Source of the DNA: Falsihalocynthiibacter arcticus
Lineage (GTDB): Bacteria; Pseudomonadota; Alphaproteobacteria; Rhodobacterales; Rhodobacteraceae
DNA: 64,000 bases
Direction of reading: 5' to 3'
Assembly: GCF_000812665.2 (NCBI RefSeq)
Contig: NZ_CP014327.1
Coordinates: 1,025,001 to 1,089,000, forward strand
Position 1 is the stretch's first letter. Every line of letters starts with the position of its first letter. Shown piece after piece: positions 34,931-44,496 of the stretch. The translations under genes and the position numbers were made by a program. Under the pieces are notes generated by a model, which saw nothing but the letters and a program-made list of their open reading frames with translations, had not been told where the DNA came from and made no database searches.

Positions 34931-36267
34931 TGGCTTGCCTCCCCTTCATTTGTTAGAAAACCAGTCACCGCATTGCTTCTATCGAACACTTTTTCTGCGG
35001 CCTCAAGAATGTCCTGTTCCGTGATGGACTGGAGGACATCTGGCCACGCTTGCACGTCTTCAACCGTGAGGCCCGTTGTCAAAGCTTCGCCATAGCGGCG
35101 GGCCACGCTGGCGACATCGTCTTCGCCATAAATAAGGCCCGCGCGGAGTTGCAATTTGATCCGTTCAAGTTGCTCAGGATCGACACCTTCACGGATAAAT
35201 TCAGCCACAGCATTATCCAGTAAATCTTCCGCTTCGTCCAAAGAGACGCCCGGAACAGGGACCATCACCAAACCGAATGTCGTTTCGTCAAGGGACATGC
35301 CCTCATAAAACGCAGAGACATAGATCGCGTTTTTCGTATCGAATTGTAGTTTTTTCCCAAGCACCGATGTTGCGCCCGTTCCGCCGAGAATTTCCGATAG
35401 CATAACAAGCGCAGCGGCGTCTTTTTGGGCGCCTGCATTACGTTCTGGTGCCAAATAGGTGCGCATAACATAGGGCTGTGCGACGCGCGGATCGGAATAC
35501 GTTAAGCGACGTTCGCTGCGTTGGGGAGGCTCGATTGGACGCACCCGTTCGGGCAAATCAACGGTTGGTTCTAAGACGCCATAGTATTCTTGGGCGAGCG
35601 CGTGAACATTCTCTGGATCAACATCACCGGCAACAATCAGGATCGCGTTATTGGGGGCATAATACCGACGATAAAACGCGAGCGAATCCTCAAGCGTGAG
35701 CGATTCCATTTCATGCTTCCAGCCGATCACGGGGATACCATAGGGGTGGTTCATATATTGCGCTGCGCGACGTTCCTCTGAAAACAGGGACCCCGGATCA
35801 TTTTCGGTACGTTGGTTGCGCTCTTCTAGGATCACGTCGCGCTCGGGCAACACATCGTCGTTGGAAAGCTGAAGGTTGCGCATACGATCCGCCTCCATCC
35901 GCATCACCAATTCAAGGCGGTCCGCCGCGATACGCTGGTAGTACCCCGTGTAATCCCAGCTTGTGAACGCATTATCGGTGCCGCCGTGGGCGCTGACCGT
36001 TTTGGAAAACTCTCCAGGGGCCAGAGTCTCGGTTCCTTGAAACAACAGATGCTCCAAGAAGTGCGCAATTCCCGATTTTCCGGCGGGCTCATCAGCAGCC
36101 CCTGCCTTGTACCAGACCATTTGCACCACGACGGGTGCGCGGTGGTCCTCAAGCACAAGAACTTCCATGCCGTTATCGAGCGTATATGTTGTGAGTTGTT
36201 CTGCCGTTGAAACTGTTGGGATGGAAAGAAGGACGAGGCCAGCTAGCGCACTAAAAACGCGAGTCAT
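34927..36267 (-). CDS. M16-family zinc metallopeptidase, catalytic partner
   Basis: A 446-residue exported protease (signal residues 1-22, cleavage after STA). It has the inverted zinc motif HFLEH (His69, Glu72, His73), the following LLFQGTE and the second-domain features LNNA-like AEEYYGVLEP. Predicted periplasmic. It is upstream of and translationally coupled to the non-catalytic M16 gene. The 86 bases before it up to the DUF3035 gene hold no obvious terminator, so it may read through from the lspA block. Confidence 0.93.
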   Translation of the reverse strand: MTRVFSALAGLVLLSIPTVSTAEQLTTYTLDNGMEVLVLEDHRAPVVVQMVWYKAGAADEPAGKSGIAHFLEHLLFQGTETLAPGEFSKTVSAHGGTDNAFTSWDYTGYYQRIAADRLELVMRMEADRMRNLQLSNDDVLPERDVILEERNQRTENDPGSLFSEERRAAQYMNHPYGIPVIGWKHEMESLTLEDSLAFYRRYYAPNNAILIVAGDVDPENVHALAQEYYGVLEPTVDLPERVRPIEPPQRSERRLTYSDPRVAQPYVMRTYLAPERNAGAQKDAAALVMLSEILGGTGATSVLGKKLQFDTKNAIYVSAFYEGMSLDETTFGLVMVPVPGVSLDEAEDLLDNAVAEFIREGVDPEQLERIKLQLRAGLIYGEDDVASVARRYGEALTTGLTVEDVQAWPDVLQSITEQDILEAAEKVFDRSNAVTGFLTNEGEASQ

Positions 36268-36353
36268 AAAGTTTCTCCGTTGGGGTCCCTAAATAGGGTA
36301 ATCACTCTTTGCAAACCATCAAGCCTCCATACGAAGACGTGAGTAGTCGTCAT

Positions 36354-36875
36354 CTATTCAATGTTTGGGTTGGGCGGAGCCGCCGGCGTCTTGCGCCCTG
36401 CCGCCCGCCAACGTTCCAACTCTCGGTACTGGTCCAGTGACATTGTGTTATAGGCTTTGAAATAGACGTTTATGTTGAACAAGCGTTCCAACAAGCGTCC
36501 GTCGTTTGCCTTGCGCCAATCCAAATCTTCTTTGTAAAGCGTTTGGCGAATATTTGCTTCGACGCCATATCTGAGCGCATAATTCATTAAGGCCGCTGAC
36601 CCTGCCGAGCCTCCGCCAGGTTTCCCGCCCAATGCGATAATTGCATCACTAGAAGGATTCGAGTCGGTAATGTTGGTCCCACCGGGTGTGGGAACGGGCA
36701 AATCCCGATAGCTTGGAGGGGTCTGGAGCGGTTTTGTCGGGAGAACAGAAAACTCGTCCGGCCCATCATTCGAGGCCGCAAGGTTAAGCAATTTCGGATT
36801 ATCATTGCTGCCACAACTCGCGACACCAAGCAGGGCAATAAGACTTGCCAAAGCTATACCAGCCCGCGTGAACAT
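36354..36875 (-). CDS. DUF3035 lipoprotein
   Basis: A 173-residue lipoprotein of unknown function typical of Rhodobacterales. The signal ends in the lipobox GVASC (Cys about residue 21). The mature part begins with a low-complexity Pro-rich stretch (PTKPLQTPPSYRDLPVPTPG) and ends in a helical LDWRKANDGRLLERLFN region. AAGGAG before the ATG at 36875 decides the start over an in-frame ATG at 36929. It lies next to lspA, the signal peptidase that would process it. Confidence 0.85.
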   Translation of the reverse strand: MFTRAGIALASLIALLGVASCGSNDNPKLLNLAASNDGPDEFSVLPTKPLQTPPSYRDLPVPTPGGTNITDSNPSSDAIIALGGKPGGGSAGSAALMNYALRYGVEANIRQTLYKEDLDWRKANDGRLLERLFNINVYFKAYNTMSLDQYRELERWRAAGRKTPAAPPNPNIE

Positions 36876-36925
36876 GCTCTTCTCCTTAAATCTGTGGCTA
36901 TCTTTAGCGCAAAGGAATCCCCGCG

Positions 36926-37393
36926 TCACCCGCCCTTTTTCCCGCCCGTAAAAAGGATAAGCCCAATAGCGCCAGCAAAGATTGCAATATCCGCGACATT
37001 AAAGGAATAGGGATTTTCAAACCCACAGCAACTCATGTTCAAGAAATCGGCCACAGCGCCATATAAAACGCGGTCAATCACGTTGCCCAAAGCCCCGCCA
37101 ATCAACAAACCAGCCGAGGCCATGCCAATGCGATTTGGCCGTTCGCGCCAGACCCAAACGAAAACCCAGGCGGAAATACCTAGCGCCAAAGCGATCAGGA
37201 TGTATTTCGCGATATGCCCACCGCCGCCTAGGCCGAAATTCACCCCGTCGTTCCACGCCATGCGAAAATTAACGAACGGCGGGAGGACATCGATTTCATG
37301 GACCGATTTAAGGTCCAGCACTTGCACAACGCCCCATTTACTCACTTGATCCAAAAGGAGCGTGAAGAAGGTAAATAGAAACAAAATACGCAT
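36926..37393 (-). CDS. lspA: Lipoprotein signal peptidase
   Basis: Aspartic membrane protease of 155 residues that cleaves prolipoproteins ahead of the lipidated cysteine. It has four membrane helices. The two catalytic aspartates are Asp107 (GNVIDR) and Asp135 (FNVADI). The conserved LDQVSKW and FRMAWNDGVNFG loops are present. The frame extends upstream to 37474, but that part lies inside purH. The ATG at 37393 with GAGGG ahead is the family start, 16 bases after the purH stop. The family's usual N-N-x-G-x-A-F segment reads WNDGVNFG. Confidence 0.95.
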   Translation of the reverse strand: MRILFLFTFFTLLLDQVSKWGVVQVLDLKSVHEIDVLPPFVNFRMAWNDGVNFGLGGGGHIAKYILIALALGISAWVFVWVWRERPNRIGMASAGLLIGGALGNVIDRVLYGAVADFLNMSCCGFENPYSFNVADIAIFAGAIGLILFTGGKKGG

Positions 37394-37409
37394 GTGCTGG
37401 ACCCTCGAT

Positions 37410-39008
37410 TTAGTGGCGGAAGTGACGCATGCCCGTGAAGACCATCGCCAGACCAGCTTCGTCGGCGGCGGCAATCACTTCATCGTCGCGCATCGACCCG
37501 CCAGGTTGAATAACGGCAGTTGCTCCGGCGGCGGCCGCGGTCAAAAGCCCGTCAGAGAAGGGGAAAAAGGCATCCGACGCCACAACCGACCCAATTGTAA
37601 GGGGTTGAGCAAGGCCCAGCGCTTCGGCCATATCTTCGGCTTTGCGGGCCGCGATGCGGCAGCTATCTACGCGGCTCATTTGGCCCGCGCCAACACCGAC
37701 GGTTGCGCCATCTTTGCAATAGACGATGGCGTTTGATTTCACGTGTTTCGCAACTTTCCATGCAAAGAGCAGGTCCGCCATTTCAGCGTCGGTTGGCGCA
37801 CGTTTTGTCACGACTTTAAGGTCGGCGAAGTCCACAAACCCAACGTCTTTGTCCTGAACCAACATGCCGCCAGCAACGGGCCGATACGTCAGGCCACCAA
37901 CGCGCACGTCCGGCAAGCCGCCCGTTGTGAGCAAACGCAGGTTTTTCTTAGCGGCAAAAATTGCTTTCGCTTCGTCGTCGGCCTCAGGCGCAATCACAAC
38001 CTCGGTGAAGATTTTGGCGATTTCCGTGGCCGTTGCGCCGTCAAGCGGCTGGTTCAGCGCGATAATACCGCCAAAGGCCGAGGTGCTGTCGCAAGCAAGG
38101 GCCGCTTTATACGCTTCAACCAAACTCGTCCCACGGGCAACACCACAAGGGTTAGCGTGTTTGATGATAGCCACTGCGGGGCCTTGCGCAGGGTCAAATT
38201 CTGCAACCAGTTCAAAAGCCGCATCCGTGTCATTGATATTATTATAGGAAAGTTCTTTGCCCTGATGCTGGGTTGCAGTGGCAACACCTGCGCGCTCTAC
38301 GCCATTGGTGTAAAATGCGGCATGTTGGTGCGGGTTTTCACCATAGCGCAACCCCTGTGCCAATGTGCCAGCGAAGGCTCGACGACGGGGTGTTTTCTCG
38401 CCAATCGCTGCCGCCATCCAAGTCGACACAGCGGCATCATAGGCCCCCGTGCGCGCATAGGCCGTTTGAGCACAGGCTTTACGGAACGCATCACTTGTCG
38501 CCCCGTCGTTGGCATCCATATCGGCAATCAACGCATCGTAGTCTTGGACATCGACAATCGTAGTGACAAATCCGTGGTTTTTCGCCGCGGCGCGGATCAT
38601 CGCGGGTCCGCCGATATCGATATTCTCGATACAAGTGTCGTAGTCCGCGCCTTTGGCAACGGTTTCTTCGAACGGATAGAGGTTCACAACCAAAAGGTCG
38701 ATTGGTCCGATGCCGTGCTCTTCCATTGCGGCGACGTGATCTGGATTGTCGCGCAGGGCCAAAAGACCACCGTGTACGCGTGGGTGCAGGGTTTTAACCC
38801 GACCATCCATCATCTCAGGAAATTCAGTAATTTCGGCAACGTCCTTGACGGTCAGTCCCACAGTGCGCAACGCAGCGGCAGACCCGCCCGTCGACAAAAG
38901 TTCGACCCCGCGTTCGGCCAATGCACGGCCCAAATCAACAAGGCCAGTTTTATCGGAAACAGAAAGAAGCGCGCGGCGCACGGGTGTTTGATCGGTCATG
39001 TTTTGCAT
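37410..39008 (-). CDS. purH: Bifunctional AICAR transformylase / IMP cyclohydrolase
   Basis: Carries out the last two steps of IMP synthesis. The 532-residue protein has the MGS-like cyclohydrolase domain first ([57 protein letters not shown]). The transformylase domain follows ([37 protein letters not shown] and the terminal FTGMRHFRH). Start may be the ATG at 39008 or the one at 38999. It is a core gene of the large minus-strand block. Confidence 0.97.
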   Translation of the reverse strand: MQNMTDQTPVRRALLSVSDKTGLVDLGRALAERGVELLSTGGSAAALRTVGLTVKDVAEITEFPEMMDGRVKTLHPRVHGGLLALRDNPDHVAAMEEHGIGPIDLLVVNLYPFEETVAKGADYDTCIENIDIGGPAMIRAAAKNHGFVTTIVDVQDYDALIADMDANDGATSDAFRKACAQTAYARTGAYDAAVSTWMAAAIGEKTPRRRAFAGTLAQGLRYGENPHQHAAFYTNGVERAGVATATQHQGKELSYNNINDTDAAFELVAEFDPAQGPAVAIIKHANPCGVARGTSLVEAYKAALACDSTSAFGGIIALNQPLDGATATEIAKIFTEVVIAPEADDEAKAIFAAKKNLRLLTTGGLPDVRVGGLTYRPVAGGMLVQDKDVGFVDFADLKVVTKRAPTDAEMADLLFAWKVAKHVKSNAIVYCKDGATVGVGAGQMSRVDSCRIAARKAEDMAEALGLAQPLTIGSVVASDAFFPFSDGLLTAAAAGATAVIQPGGSMRDDEVIAAADEAGLAMVFTGMRHFRH

Positions 39009-39023
39009 CCCCAGAGTGGCAAA

Positions 39024-40769
39024 TTACAGCTTGAGTATCTCATCCGTAGCAAGGTCACGCAGACTATTTGGCGTGTCCTGTGCCTTGGCGAGATACCATG
39101 TGACACGCGTCGCATAGTCCATTGCGCGCCCAGATAGAACGATTTGTTTTGCCGCACGTGGTTTTAATCGCGTTTTTTCGAGGTAAACGCTTGGTTCGAG
39201 CGATAATTGGGCAGAACTGTTGTGCCGGAACACCCAAATCTCACCACTCTTGAGCGCAAGCGACACCGCTGTTCCGCCCATATCAAGCGCGGCCTCGACG
39301 TCTGGATGCAAATGGAATCGGCAGGAAAACCGTATCCCCTGCAATTTCACCTCATCCATCCGCGCGTCAAACAAGCGTTTATTGACATGCGATTCAGCCA
39401 GCAGGGATTCTTGCCCCGCGAGGCCGCGACCATCAAACCCAAGGTCCAAACGGCGCTGATGCAGGATACCATGCGTGGCCAAATACCCGTCGTGACTCGC
39501 TCCAAGCTTCATGCCCGATTGCCCCGTTGATTGCTGGCATTTCACGTCCTTTGGCCCATCCACTAAGCTCTGTTGATTACGCCCTGCGACCAGCGTTTGT
39601 TTGCCAAGGCGCGCCGAGGAAAACCCGTCCAAACTCAAGGTTGAGTGCGAAGGTGTGGCCCGCCCAGCGCGCCGCCAACTTTCGCCAAAACTAACTCCGC
39701 TACCGCAATTAACAATCAGTGGACGCCGCCCCGAAGTGAGCTCAAACGCAAGTGTCGAGGCATGCCCGTCCGAAGACGCCTTGCCCATCGGCGGCTCACT
39801 TGTATCAACGATCACACTGGTGCGGCCCGCGTGTAATCGCGCAAATCCCATCGACAGAGTTGTGAGGGATTTCGCCCGAACCCCAGACGCCGCAAGCGCA
39901 TTGTCGAGCCGCCCTTCAAGACCGCGACCGCCGCCATGGAACCGTGCCAAACCCCCATCCGAGTGCCGCAATGCACGCAGGGTCGGAGCAATACGTTCAA
40001 TAGCTTTGAGGTGCTCGCGTGCCGCCATTCGCCCCGCATCCGAGAGCGCAGATGCCGCCCAAGTCAGAAGCGTAAACACCTCCAGAAGTTCTTCGGGATT
40101 GCGGGTTGGGATACCACCCTGCAGGTCGATTTGATCCACGCATTCCTTGGCCAACGCATCCATGGCTGGCTTCACGTGCCGTTCCATTCCCGTCAGGGCC
40201 AAACCCGCATAAATCAAACCCGTAAGAGCCTCAAACCGTGGCAACCCGGCCTCTGCGGCTTGCCAGCGACGTGAGAGAAAGGCTGTTTGCTGCGCGAGGG
40301 CACTGAAATACGCTTCGGATGCGGCACTATTTTGCCCATTGAGGTAAAACAGGGCGTGATTAATCCAACGAATTACGCGACGCCCCGTCATATCGGGCGT
40401 CCATCCCGAGCCTTTGCCGCGACCGTATCGATTTATCCAATCGGTGGTCCATTCTTGTGCCCTTTTACGCGCCTCAAGATCGCCAACCGCCGCGAGATCA
40501 TCGAGCCACGTAAAGCCGTGCAAATCTTGCTCAAAGCTTTTGTCGGGCATGGGCAAATCCCAAATCGGCGTTTTAGGTGCTTCAACAAGGAAACCCGCGA
40601 AGAGGAAATTGCCCGCTATAAGCTGGCGTCCCCGCGCAAAAGAGCCGATCGTGCGAGGCTCAGGTTGCGACACAAAGCCTGTCGCCGGACGTGACAACAC
40701 ACTTACGCGCGCCTGAATCCGGTTCGCGATGCGCGTTCTCCGCGCCGAAATCCCTTCGGTGTTTGCCAC
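39024..40769 (-). CDS. Heparinase II/III-family protein
   Basis: A 581-residue member of the heparinase II/III-like family, with an alpha-toroid N-terminal half (WTTDWINRYGRGKGSGW, WINHALFYLNGQ) and a beta-sheet C-terminal half. No signal peptide is evident, unlike true polysaccharide lyases. In alphaproteobacteria this gene sits between rsmB and purH, and its function has not been settled; a role in cell-envelope polysaccharide is only a guess. The start codon is GTG at 40769 behind an AGGCAGG-like site. Confidence 0.85.
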   Translation of the reverse strand: MANTEGISARRTRIANRIQARVSVLSRPATGFVSQPEPRTIGSFARGRQLIAGNFLFAGFLVEAPKTPIWDLPMPDKSFEQDLHGFTWLDDLAAVGDLEARKRAQEWTTDWINRYGRGKGSGWTPDMTGRRVIRWINHALFYLNGQNSAASEAYFSALAQQTAFLSRRWQAAEAGLPRFEALTGLIYAGLALTGMERHVKPAMDALAKECVDQIDLQGGIPTRNPEELLEVFTLLTWAASALSDAGRMAAREHLKAIERIAPTLRALRHSDGGLARFHGGGRGLEGRLDNALAASGVRAKSLTTLSMGFARLHAGRTSVIVDTSEPPMGKASSDGHASTLAFELTSGRRPLIVNCGSGVSFGESWRRAGRATPSHSTLSLDGFSSARLGKQTLVAGRNQQSLVDGPKDVKCQQSTGQSGMKLGASHDGYLATHGILHQRRLDLGFDGRGLAGQESLLAESHVNKRLFDARMDEVKLQGIRFSCRFHLHPDVEAALDMGGTAVSLALKSGEIWVFRHNSSAQLSLEPSVYLEKTRLKPRAAKQIVLSGRAMDYATRVTWYLAKAQDTPNSLRDLATDEILKL

Positions 40770-40850
40770 CCTGCCTGCCTCGCCTGTAATGACGTTTCTA
40801 TTATTGTTGTCACAGCATACGGCGCGCAGGCTTAGGTGTCACCGATGATT

Positions 40851-42152
40851 TTAGGTAGATTCACCGTTCTGGCGTAGAACCGCTATATAAAAGCCATCCA
40901 TACCCCCACGGTCGGCCCAGTAGTCTGGACGGATACGAAGGCCGCCTTCTTTGGAAATCCAAGCGGGATCAACACCTTGCACTTCTAATGCCGCACGATC
41001 AATCGACAAATTTGGATGCCGCTTTAAAGCGTCTTCAATTTGAATTTCACCCTCATCAAGCAGGATGCTACAGGTACAATAAATCAACCGCCCATCTGGC
41101 TTAAGCAGACTCAGCGCGTGATCGATCATATTCTCCTGAAGCTTAAAGAGTTCGGGGAATTCACCACCGTCTTTTGCGTAGGGAAGATCGGGGTGACGAC
41201 GAATAGTCCCCGTCGCCGTACAGGGCGCATCCAAAAGGATCGCGTCATACAGCTCAGATTTGAATTCCATCGCATCCGCAACGACAATCTCGGCGTTCAA
41301 TCCAGTACGGGTCAGGTTTTCAGATACACGCGCCATCCGTGCTTCGGAAATATCCAATGCTGTCACTTCAGCTCCAGCCGCCGCGAGTTGCATCGTCTTC
41401 CCACCGGGAGCCGCACAAAGATCCAGCACGCGTTCGCCAGCTTTAGGGGCAAGAATGGCCACGGGCAAAGCCGCCGACGCATCCTGGACCCACCAACCAC
41501 CTTCGGTAAAACCAGCAAGTGAGGTCACCTGTCCAGCGTCCGTAATGCGCAAGCTACCAGTCTCTAACATGGTGCCTTCGGGCAAAATTGCGCCTTCCTT
41601 GAAGGACAAATCAAGCGGCGCGCCCTTGGAATGCGCAAGCTCCATCGCCTCAACGGTGGCCTTGCCGTAGTCCCCAATCAAGGGTTTACGAAGCCATTTA
41701 GGCAAACGCGGGACGGGAAGCTTTTCCCAATCGGACATCGGCATGTCACCCAAGCGCCGCACAATCGCGTTGACCATGCCTGCGCCATGCGTTGTTTCGC
41801 GTTCTTCACGCGCAATCGTCACCAAGGCGTTCCCGACCCCGTGGGAGGGCGCACCTTCGACAAAGATCTCGACCACAGCGAGGCGCAGAATGTTGTGCAC
41901 TTCAGAGGCTGGACGGCTGCGCAGGAACGGCCCCAAAAGGCGGTCTGCGCGATCCATATGGCGCAATGTATTGGTCGCAAGGCGCTGGGCGCGGGCGCGA
42001 TCAGCCGCCTCAAGCTTGGCCAAGGGACCCTTCGGCCCCATCAACTCAGACATGAGTCGTTGCTCCACCGTAACGGCGTTTAAGAGTTGGACGGCGGCGC
42101 GACGGGCAGGTAGGCCCTGCAGGGAAGCGGAATTGGGGGTTTGCTGTGACAT
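40851..42152 (-). CDS. rsmB: 16S rRNA (cytosine-967-C5)-methyltransferase
   Basis: SAM-dependent rRNA methyltransferase of 433 residues: N-terminal NusB-like RNA-binding domain (ARRAAVQLLNAV, AQRLATNTLRHMDR), then the Rossmann catalytic domain. The SAM motif is LDLCAAPGGKTMQLA. The two catalytic cysteines are in LLDAPCTATGTIRRHPDL and IYCTCSIL. Head of the purH/lspA block. Its start region is divergent from, and only about 48 bases from, the DUF1674 gene. Confidence 0.95.
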   Translation of the reverse strand: MSQQTPNSASLQGLPARRAAVQLLNAVTVEQRLMSELMGPKGPLAKLEAADRARAQRLATNTLRHMDRADRLLGPFLRSRPASEVHNILRLAVVEIFVEGAPSHGVGNALVTIAREERETTHGAGMVNAIVRRLGDMPMSDWEKLPVPRLPKWLRKPLIGDYGKATVEAMELAHSKGAPLDLSFKEGAILPEGTMLETGSLRITDAGQVTSLAGFTEGGWWVQDASAALPVAILAPKAGERVLDLCAAPGGKTMQLAAAGAEVTALDISEARMARVSENLTRTGLNAEIVVADAMEFKSELYDAILLDAPCTATGTIRRHPDLPYAKDGGEFPELFKLQENMIDHALSLLKPDGRLIYCTCSILLDEGEIQIEDALKRHPNLSIDRAALEVQGVDPAWISKEGGLRIRPDYWADRGGMDGFYIAVLRQNGEST

Positions 42153-42199
42153 GCGGGCTGAGTTATATCATGCCCAAGCCCAAAACAAGGACTACTGAC

Positions 42200-42370
42200 A
42201 TGAGTGAGCAAGCAGATCTGCCCGAAGCCGCAAAACGGGCCTTAGTTGAGGCCGAAGAGCGCCGCAAAAAGCAGAAACTCGACCTCGCCAAGGAGCTGGG
42301 TGGTCGTGATGGCCCCGAACCTGTGCGATTCGGGGATTGGGAACGCAATGGGATTGCAGTCGACTTCTAG
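42200..42370 (+). CDS. DUF1674 / SdhAF4-like small protein
   Basis: A 56-residue soluble protein with a charged helical N-terminus and the diagnostic C-terminus GGRDGPEPVRFGDWERNG ending in AVDF. This matches DUF1674, the bacterial counterpart of SDHAF4, which in eukaryotes helps assemble the flavinated succinate dehydrogenase subunit. I chose the ATG at 42200 because AAGGA sits 8 bases ahead; ATGs further up lack this and approach the rsmB start. No sdh gene is in the window. The stop is 3 bases from the convergent dapB stop. Confidence 0.85.
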   Translation: MSEQADLPEAAKRALVEAEERRKKQKLDLAKELGGRDGPEPVRFGDWERNGIAVDF

Positions 42371-42373
42371 GAT

Positions 42374-43183
42374 TTAGAGGCCTAGCACATCCATCATGTC
42401 ATAGGCACCAGGCTTCTGTTTCGCCGCCCAAAGCGCGGCTGTGATTGCGCCACGACTAAAGACTTTGCGATCGGTCGCGATATGGCGCAGCACGACGCGC
42501 TCGCCGGGGGCTGCAAACATCACATCATGCTCGCCAACAATGTCGCCACCGCGCACAACCGCAAAACCAATATCGCCCCGCTTGCGCGCGCCCGTGATGC
42601 CATCGCGACCCCGATCAGACACATCCGCAAGGTTAACGCCACGCCCTTCGGCCGCCGCTTCGCCCAGCATTAGAGCCGTTCCGGATGGGGCATCGACTTT
42701 GTGATGATGATGCGCCTCAACAACCTCAATATCAAAATCTTCGCCCAGCGCCGCCGCGACTTTCTTGGTCAGTTGCACTAAAAGATTGACCCCAAGACTC
42801 ATGTTGCCCGCACGTACAATCGCCGTGCGTTCGGCCAATGCATTGAGGTCAGCAATATCCCGATCCGACAGACCAGTTGTGCCAATAACATGAGCGGTGC
42901 CACTGTCCGCCGCAGCCTTAGCAAAGCCAAGCGTTGCGCAAGGTGCGGTGAAATCAATCACAACGTCGGCGGCGGCAATAACTTGCGCGGTATCTTCCGA
43001 CACAAGCACACCAAGCGCCTTTCCGCCCATCGCGGTGCCAACATCCTGCCCGACCCAATCATGGCCCGCCCGTTCAATAACACCCGAAAGTTCGGCGGAA
43101 TCAGTCTCTAATACGGACTTAATCAACATCTGCCCCATGCGCCCAGAGGCTCCGGTAATGGCGATTTTCGTTTTCTGGCTCAT
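42374..43183 (-). CDS. dapB: 4-hydroxy-tetrahydrodipicolinate reductase
   Basis: NAD(P)H-dependent enzyme of the diaminopimelate/lysine pathway, 269 residues. It has the nucleotide-binding [44 protein letters not shown] and the catalytic [16 protein letters not shown] (His and Lys). GAGGGTG precedes the ATG. It stands divergent from rbfA. Confidence 0.97.
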   Translation of the reverse strand: MSQKTKIAITGASGRMGQMLIKSVLETDSAELSGVIERAGHDWVGQDVGTAMGGKALGVLVSEDTAQVIAAADVVIDFTAPCATLGFAKAAADSGTAHVIGTTGLSDRDIADLNALAERTAIVRAGNMSLGVNLLVQLTKKVAAALGEDFDIEVVEAHHHHKVDAPSGTALMLGEAAAEGRGVNLADVSDRGRDGITGARKRGDIGFAVVRGGDIVGEHDVMFAAPGERVVLRHIATDRKVFSRGAITAALWAAKQKPGAYDMMDVLGL

Positions 43184-43283
43184 GATGCACCCTCATTATC
43201 TGATCTTTCCCCCGTTTAACGCCATGCGCCGTCCAAAGCAAAGCCCTGTTGCCCTTGGGGTCAATCATGCTTAAGTGCTCTCC

Positions 43284-43706
43284 ATGGCAAAGAACCAAAA
43301 TCGCGCCGGTCGGGCCCCCTCACAACGTCAGCTCCGCGTAGGCGAGCTGATCCGTCGTACCCTTTCTGAAGTCTTGATGCGTGGTGATATCCACGATCCA
43401 GACCTCAATCGCATGTCCATTACCGTGAGCGAGGTTCGCGTCACGCCTGATTTGCGTCTCGCAACGGCCTATGTGCTGCCCCTCGGTGGGCAAGGCCAAG
43501 AAGAGGCGCTTTCGTCCCTTCGCCAAAACCGCCACGAATTGCGGATGGTTGTGACCAAAAAGATGGCGCTCAAACACTCGCCCGAAATTCGCTATGAAAT
43601 CGACACCACGTTTGATCGGATGGACGAAACACGTCGCCTCTTGGATCAAGACAACGTGCAGCGCGATCTGGCCGTTCCCGATGATGCAGGCGATGAAGAC
43701 GCTTAG
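43284..43706 (+). CDS. rbfA: Ribosome-binding factor A
   Basis: A 140-residue KH-like protein that binds the 30S subunit during late 16S maturation and cold adaptation. SQRQLRVGELIRRTLSEVL, the central ITVSEVRVTPDLRLATAYV and the C-terminal IRYEIDTTFDRMDETRRLLD are conserved. The ATG at 43284 gives the standard MAKN start; a GTG at 43275 is the alternative. It overlaps the next gene by 14 bases. Confidence 0.95.
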   Translation: MAKNQNRAGRAPSQRQLRVGELIRRTLSEVLMRGDIHDPDLNRMSITVSEVRVTPDLRLATAYVLPLGGQGQEEALSSLRQNRHELRMVVTKKMALKHSPEIRYEIDTTFDRMDETRRLLDQDNVQRDLAVPDDAGDEDA

Positions 43707-44424
43707 AGCAGCCATAATCCTATGGCTCGCTGGCCTTGTCACACCGGCATTTGCCGCATGTGAGAAAACGAACTTTGAAGACATCAAGTATACGGCGTGT
43801 GAAGTCGCTCTCGGGCAGGACCTACGATTATTCCTTAAAAATGACCAAGGCGATATTCTTGGAACGTTCGGTGCCGCCAACGGCCAGCTACCCGAGGGGA
43901 AAAAGCTCGCTTTTGCCATGAATGCGGGCATGTTTCATCAGGATCGCAATCCCGTCGGGCTTTATATTGAAAACGAGCAACAACTTACATCCCTTGAACA
44001 TGGTGGCGGATACGGCAATTTTGGCCTCTCCCCTAACGGCGTGTTTTGCATCAGTAAGTCCGAGTTGCAGGTTTACACGAGCGAAGACTATGAGGCCAAG
44101 CGACCTTCCTGCCAATTCGCGACCCAGTCGGGACCGATGCTGGTTATCGACAATGAATTGCATCCGCGCCTAATCCCCAACGGTTCTTCCAAACATTACC
44201 GCAACGGTGTCGGCACCAGTGCGGACGGCAAGCGCGCCGTGTTCGTGATTTCGGATCAGCGCGTCAATTTCCACGATTTCGCCCGCTTTTTCCGCGACGA
44301 TCTCGGATTGCCAAACGCATTATTCTTCGACGGAAAAATATCGCGCCTCTATAGTCCCGCCAATTCCCGCAACGATTTAGGGTTCCCGATGGGACCAATG
44401 GTCGGGCTGGTCGTTGACCGTTAA
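43693..44424 (+). CDS. Secreted phosphodiester glycosidase (NAGPA/DUF2233) family protein
   Basis: A 243-residue exported protein (signal residues 1-20, cleavage after AFA). The NAGPA-like core is clear: FAMNAGMFHQDRNPVGLYIE, GNFGLSPNGVFCI, SGPMLVID, RNGVGTSADGKRAVFVIS and NALFFDGKISRLY. The family cleaves phosphodiester-linked sugars in some members; the substrate here is unknown. The start codon lies inside the end of rbfA (14-base overlap), and an AGG-rich stretch precedes it, so its translation may depend on rbfA. Confidence 0.85.
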   Translation: MKTLRAAIILWLAGLVTPAFAACEKTNFEDIKYTACEVALGQDLRLFLKNDQGDILGTFGAANGQLPEGKKLAFAMNAGMFHQDRNPVGLYIENEQQLTSLEHGGGYGNFGLSPNGVFCISKSELQVYTSEDYEAKRPSCQFATQSGPMLVIDNELHPRLIPNGSSKHYRNGVGTSADGKRAVFVISDQRVNFHDFARFFRDDLGLPNALFFDGKISRLYSPANSRNDLGFPMGPMVGLVVDR

Positions 44425-44496
44425 CCCAATCACACATTGACGCTGCCTCCAGACAACGGTAGGTCGCGCGACTTGAAACAAAGATAGGACAGTCTC

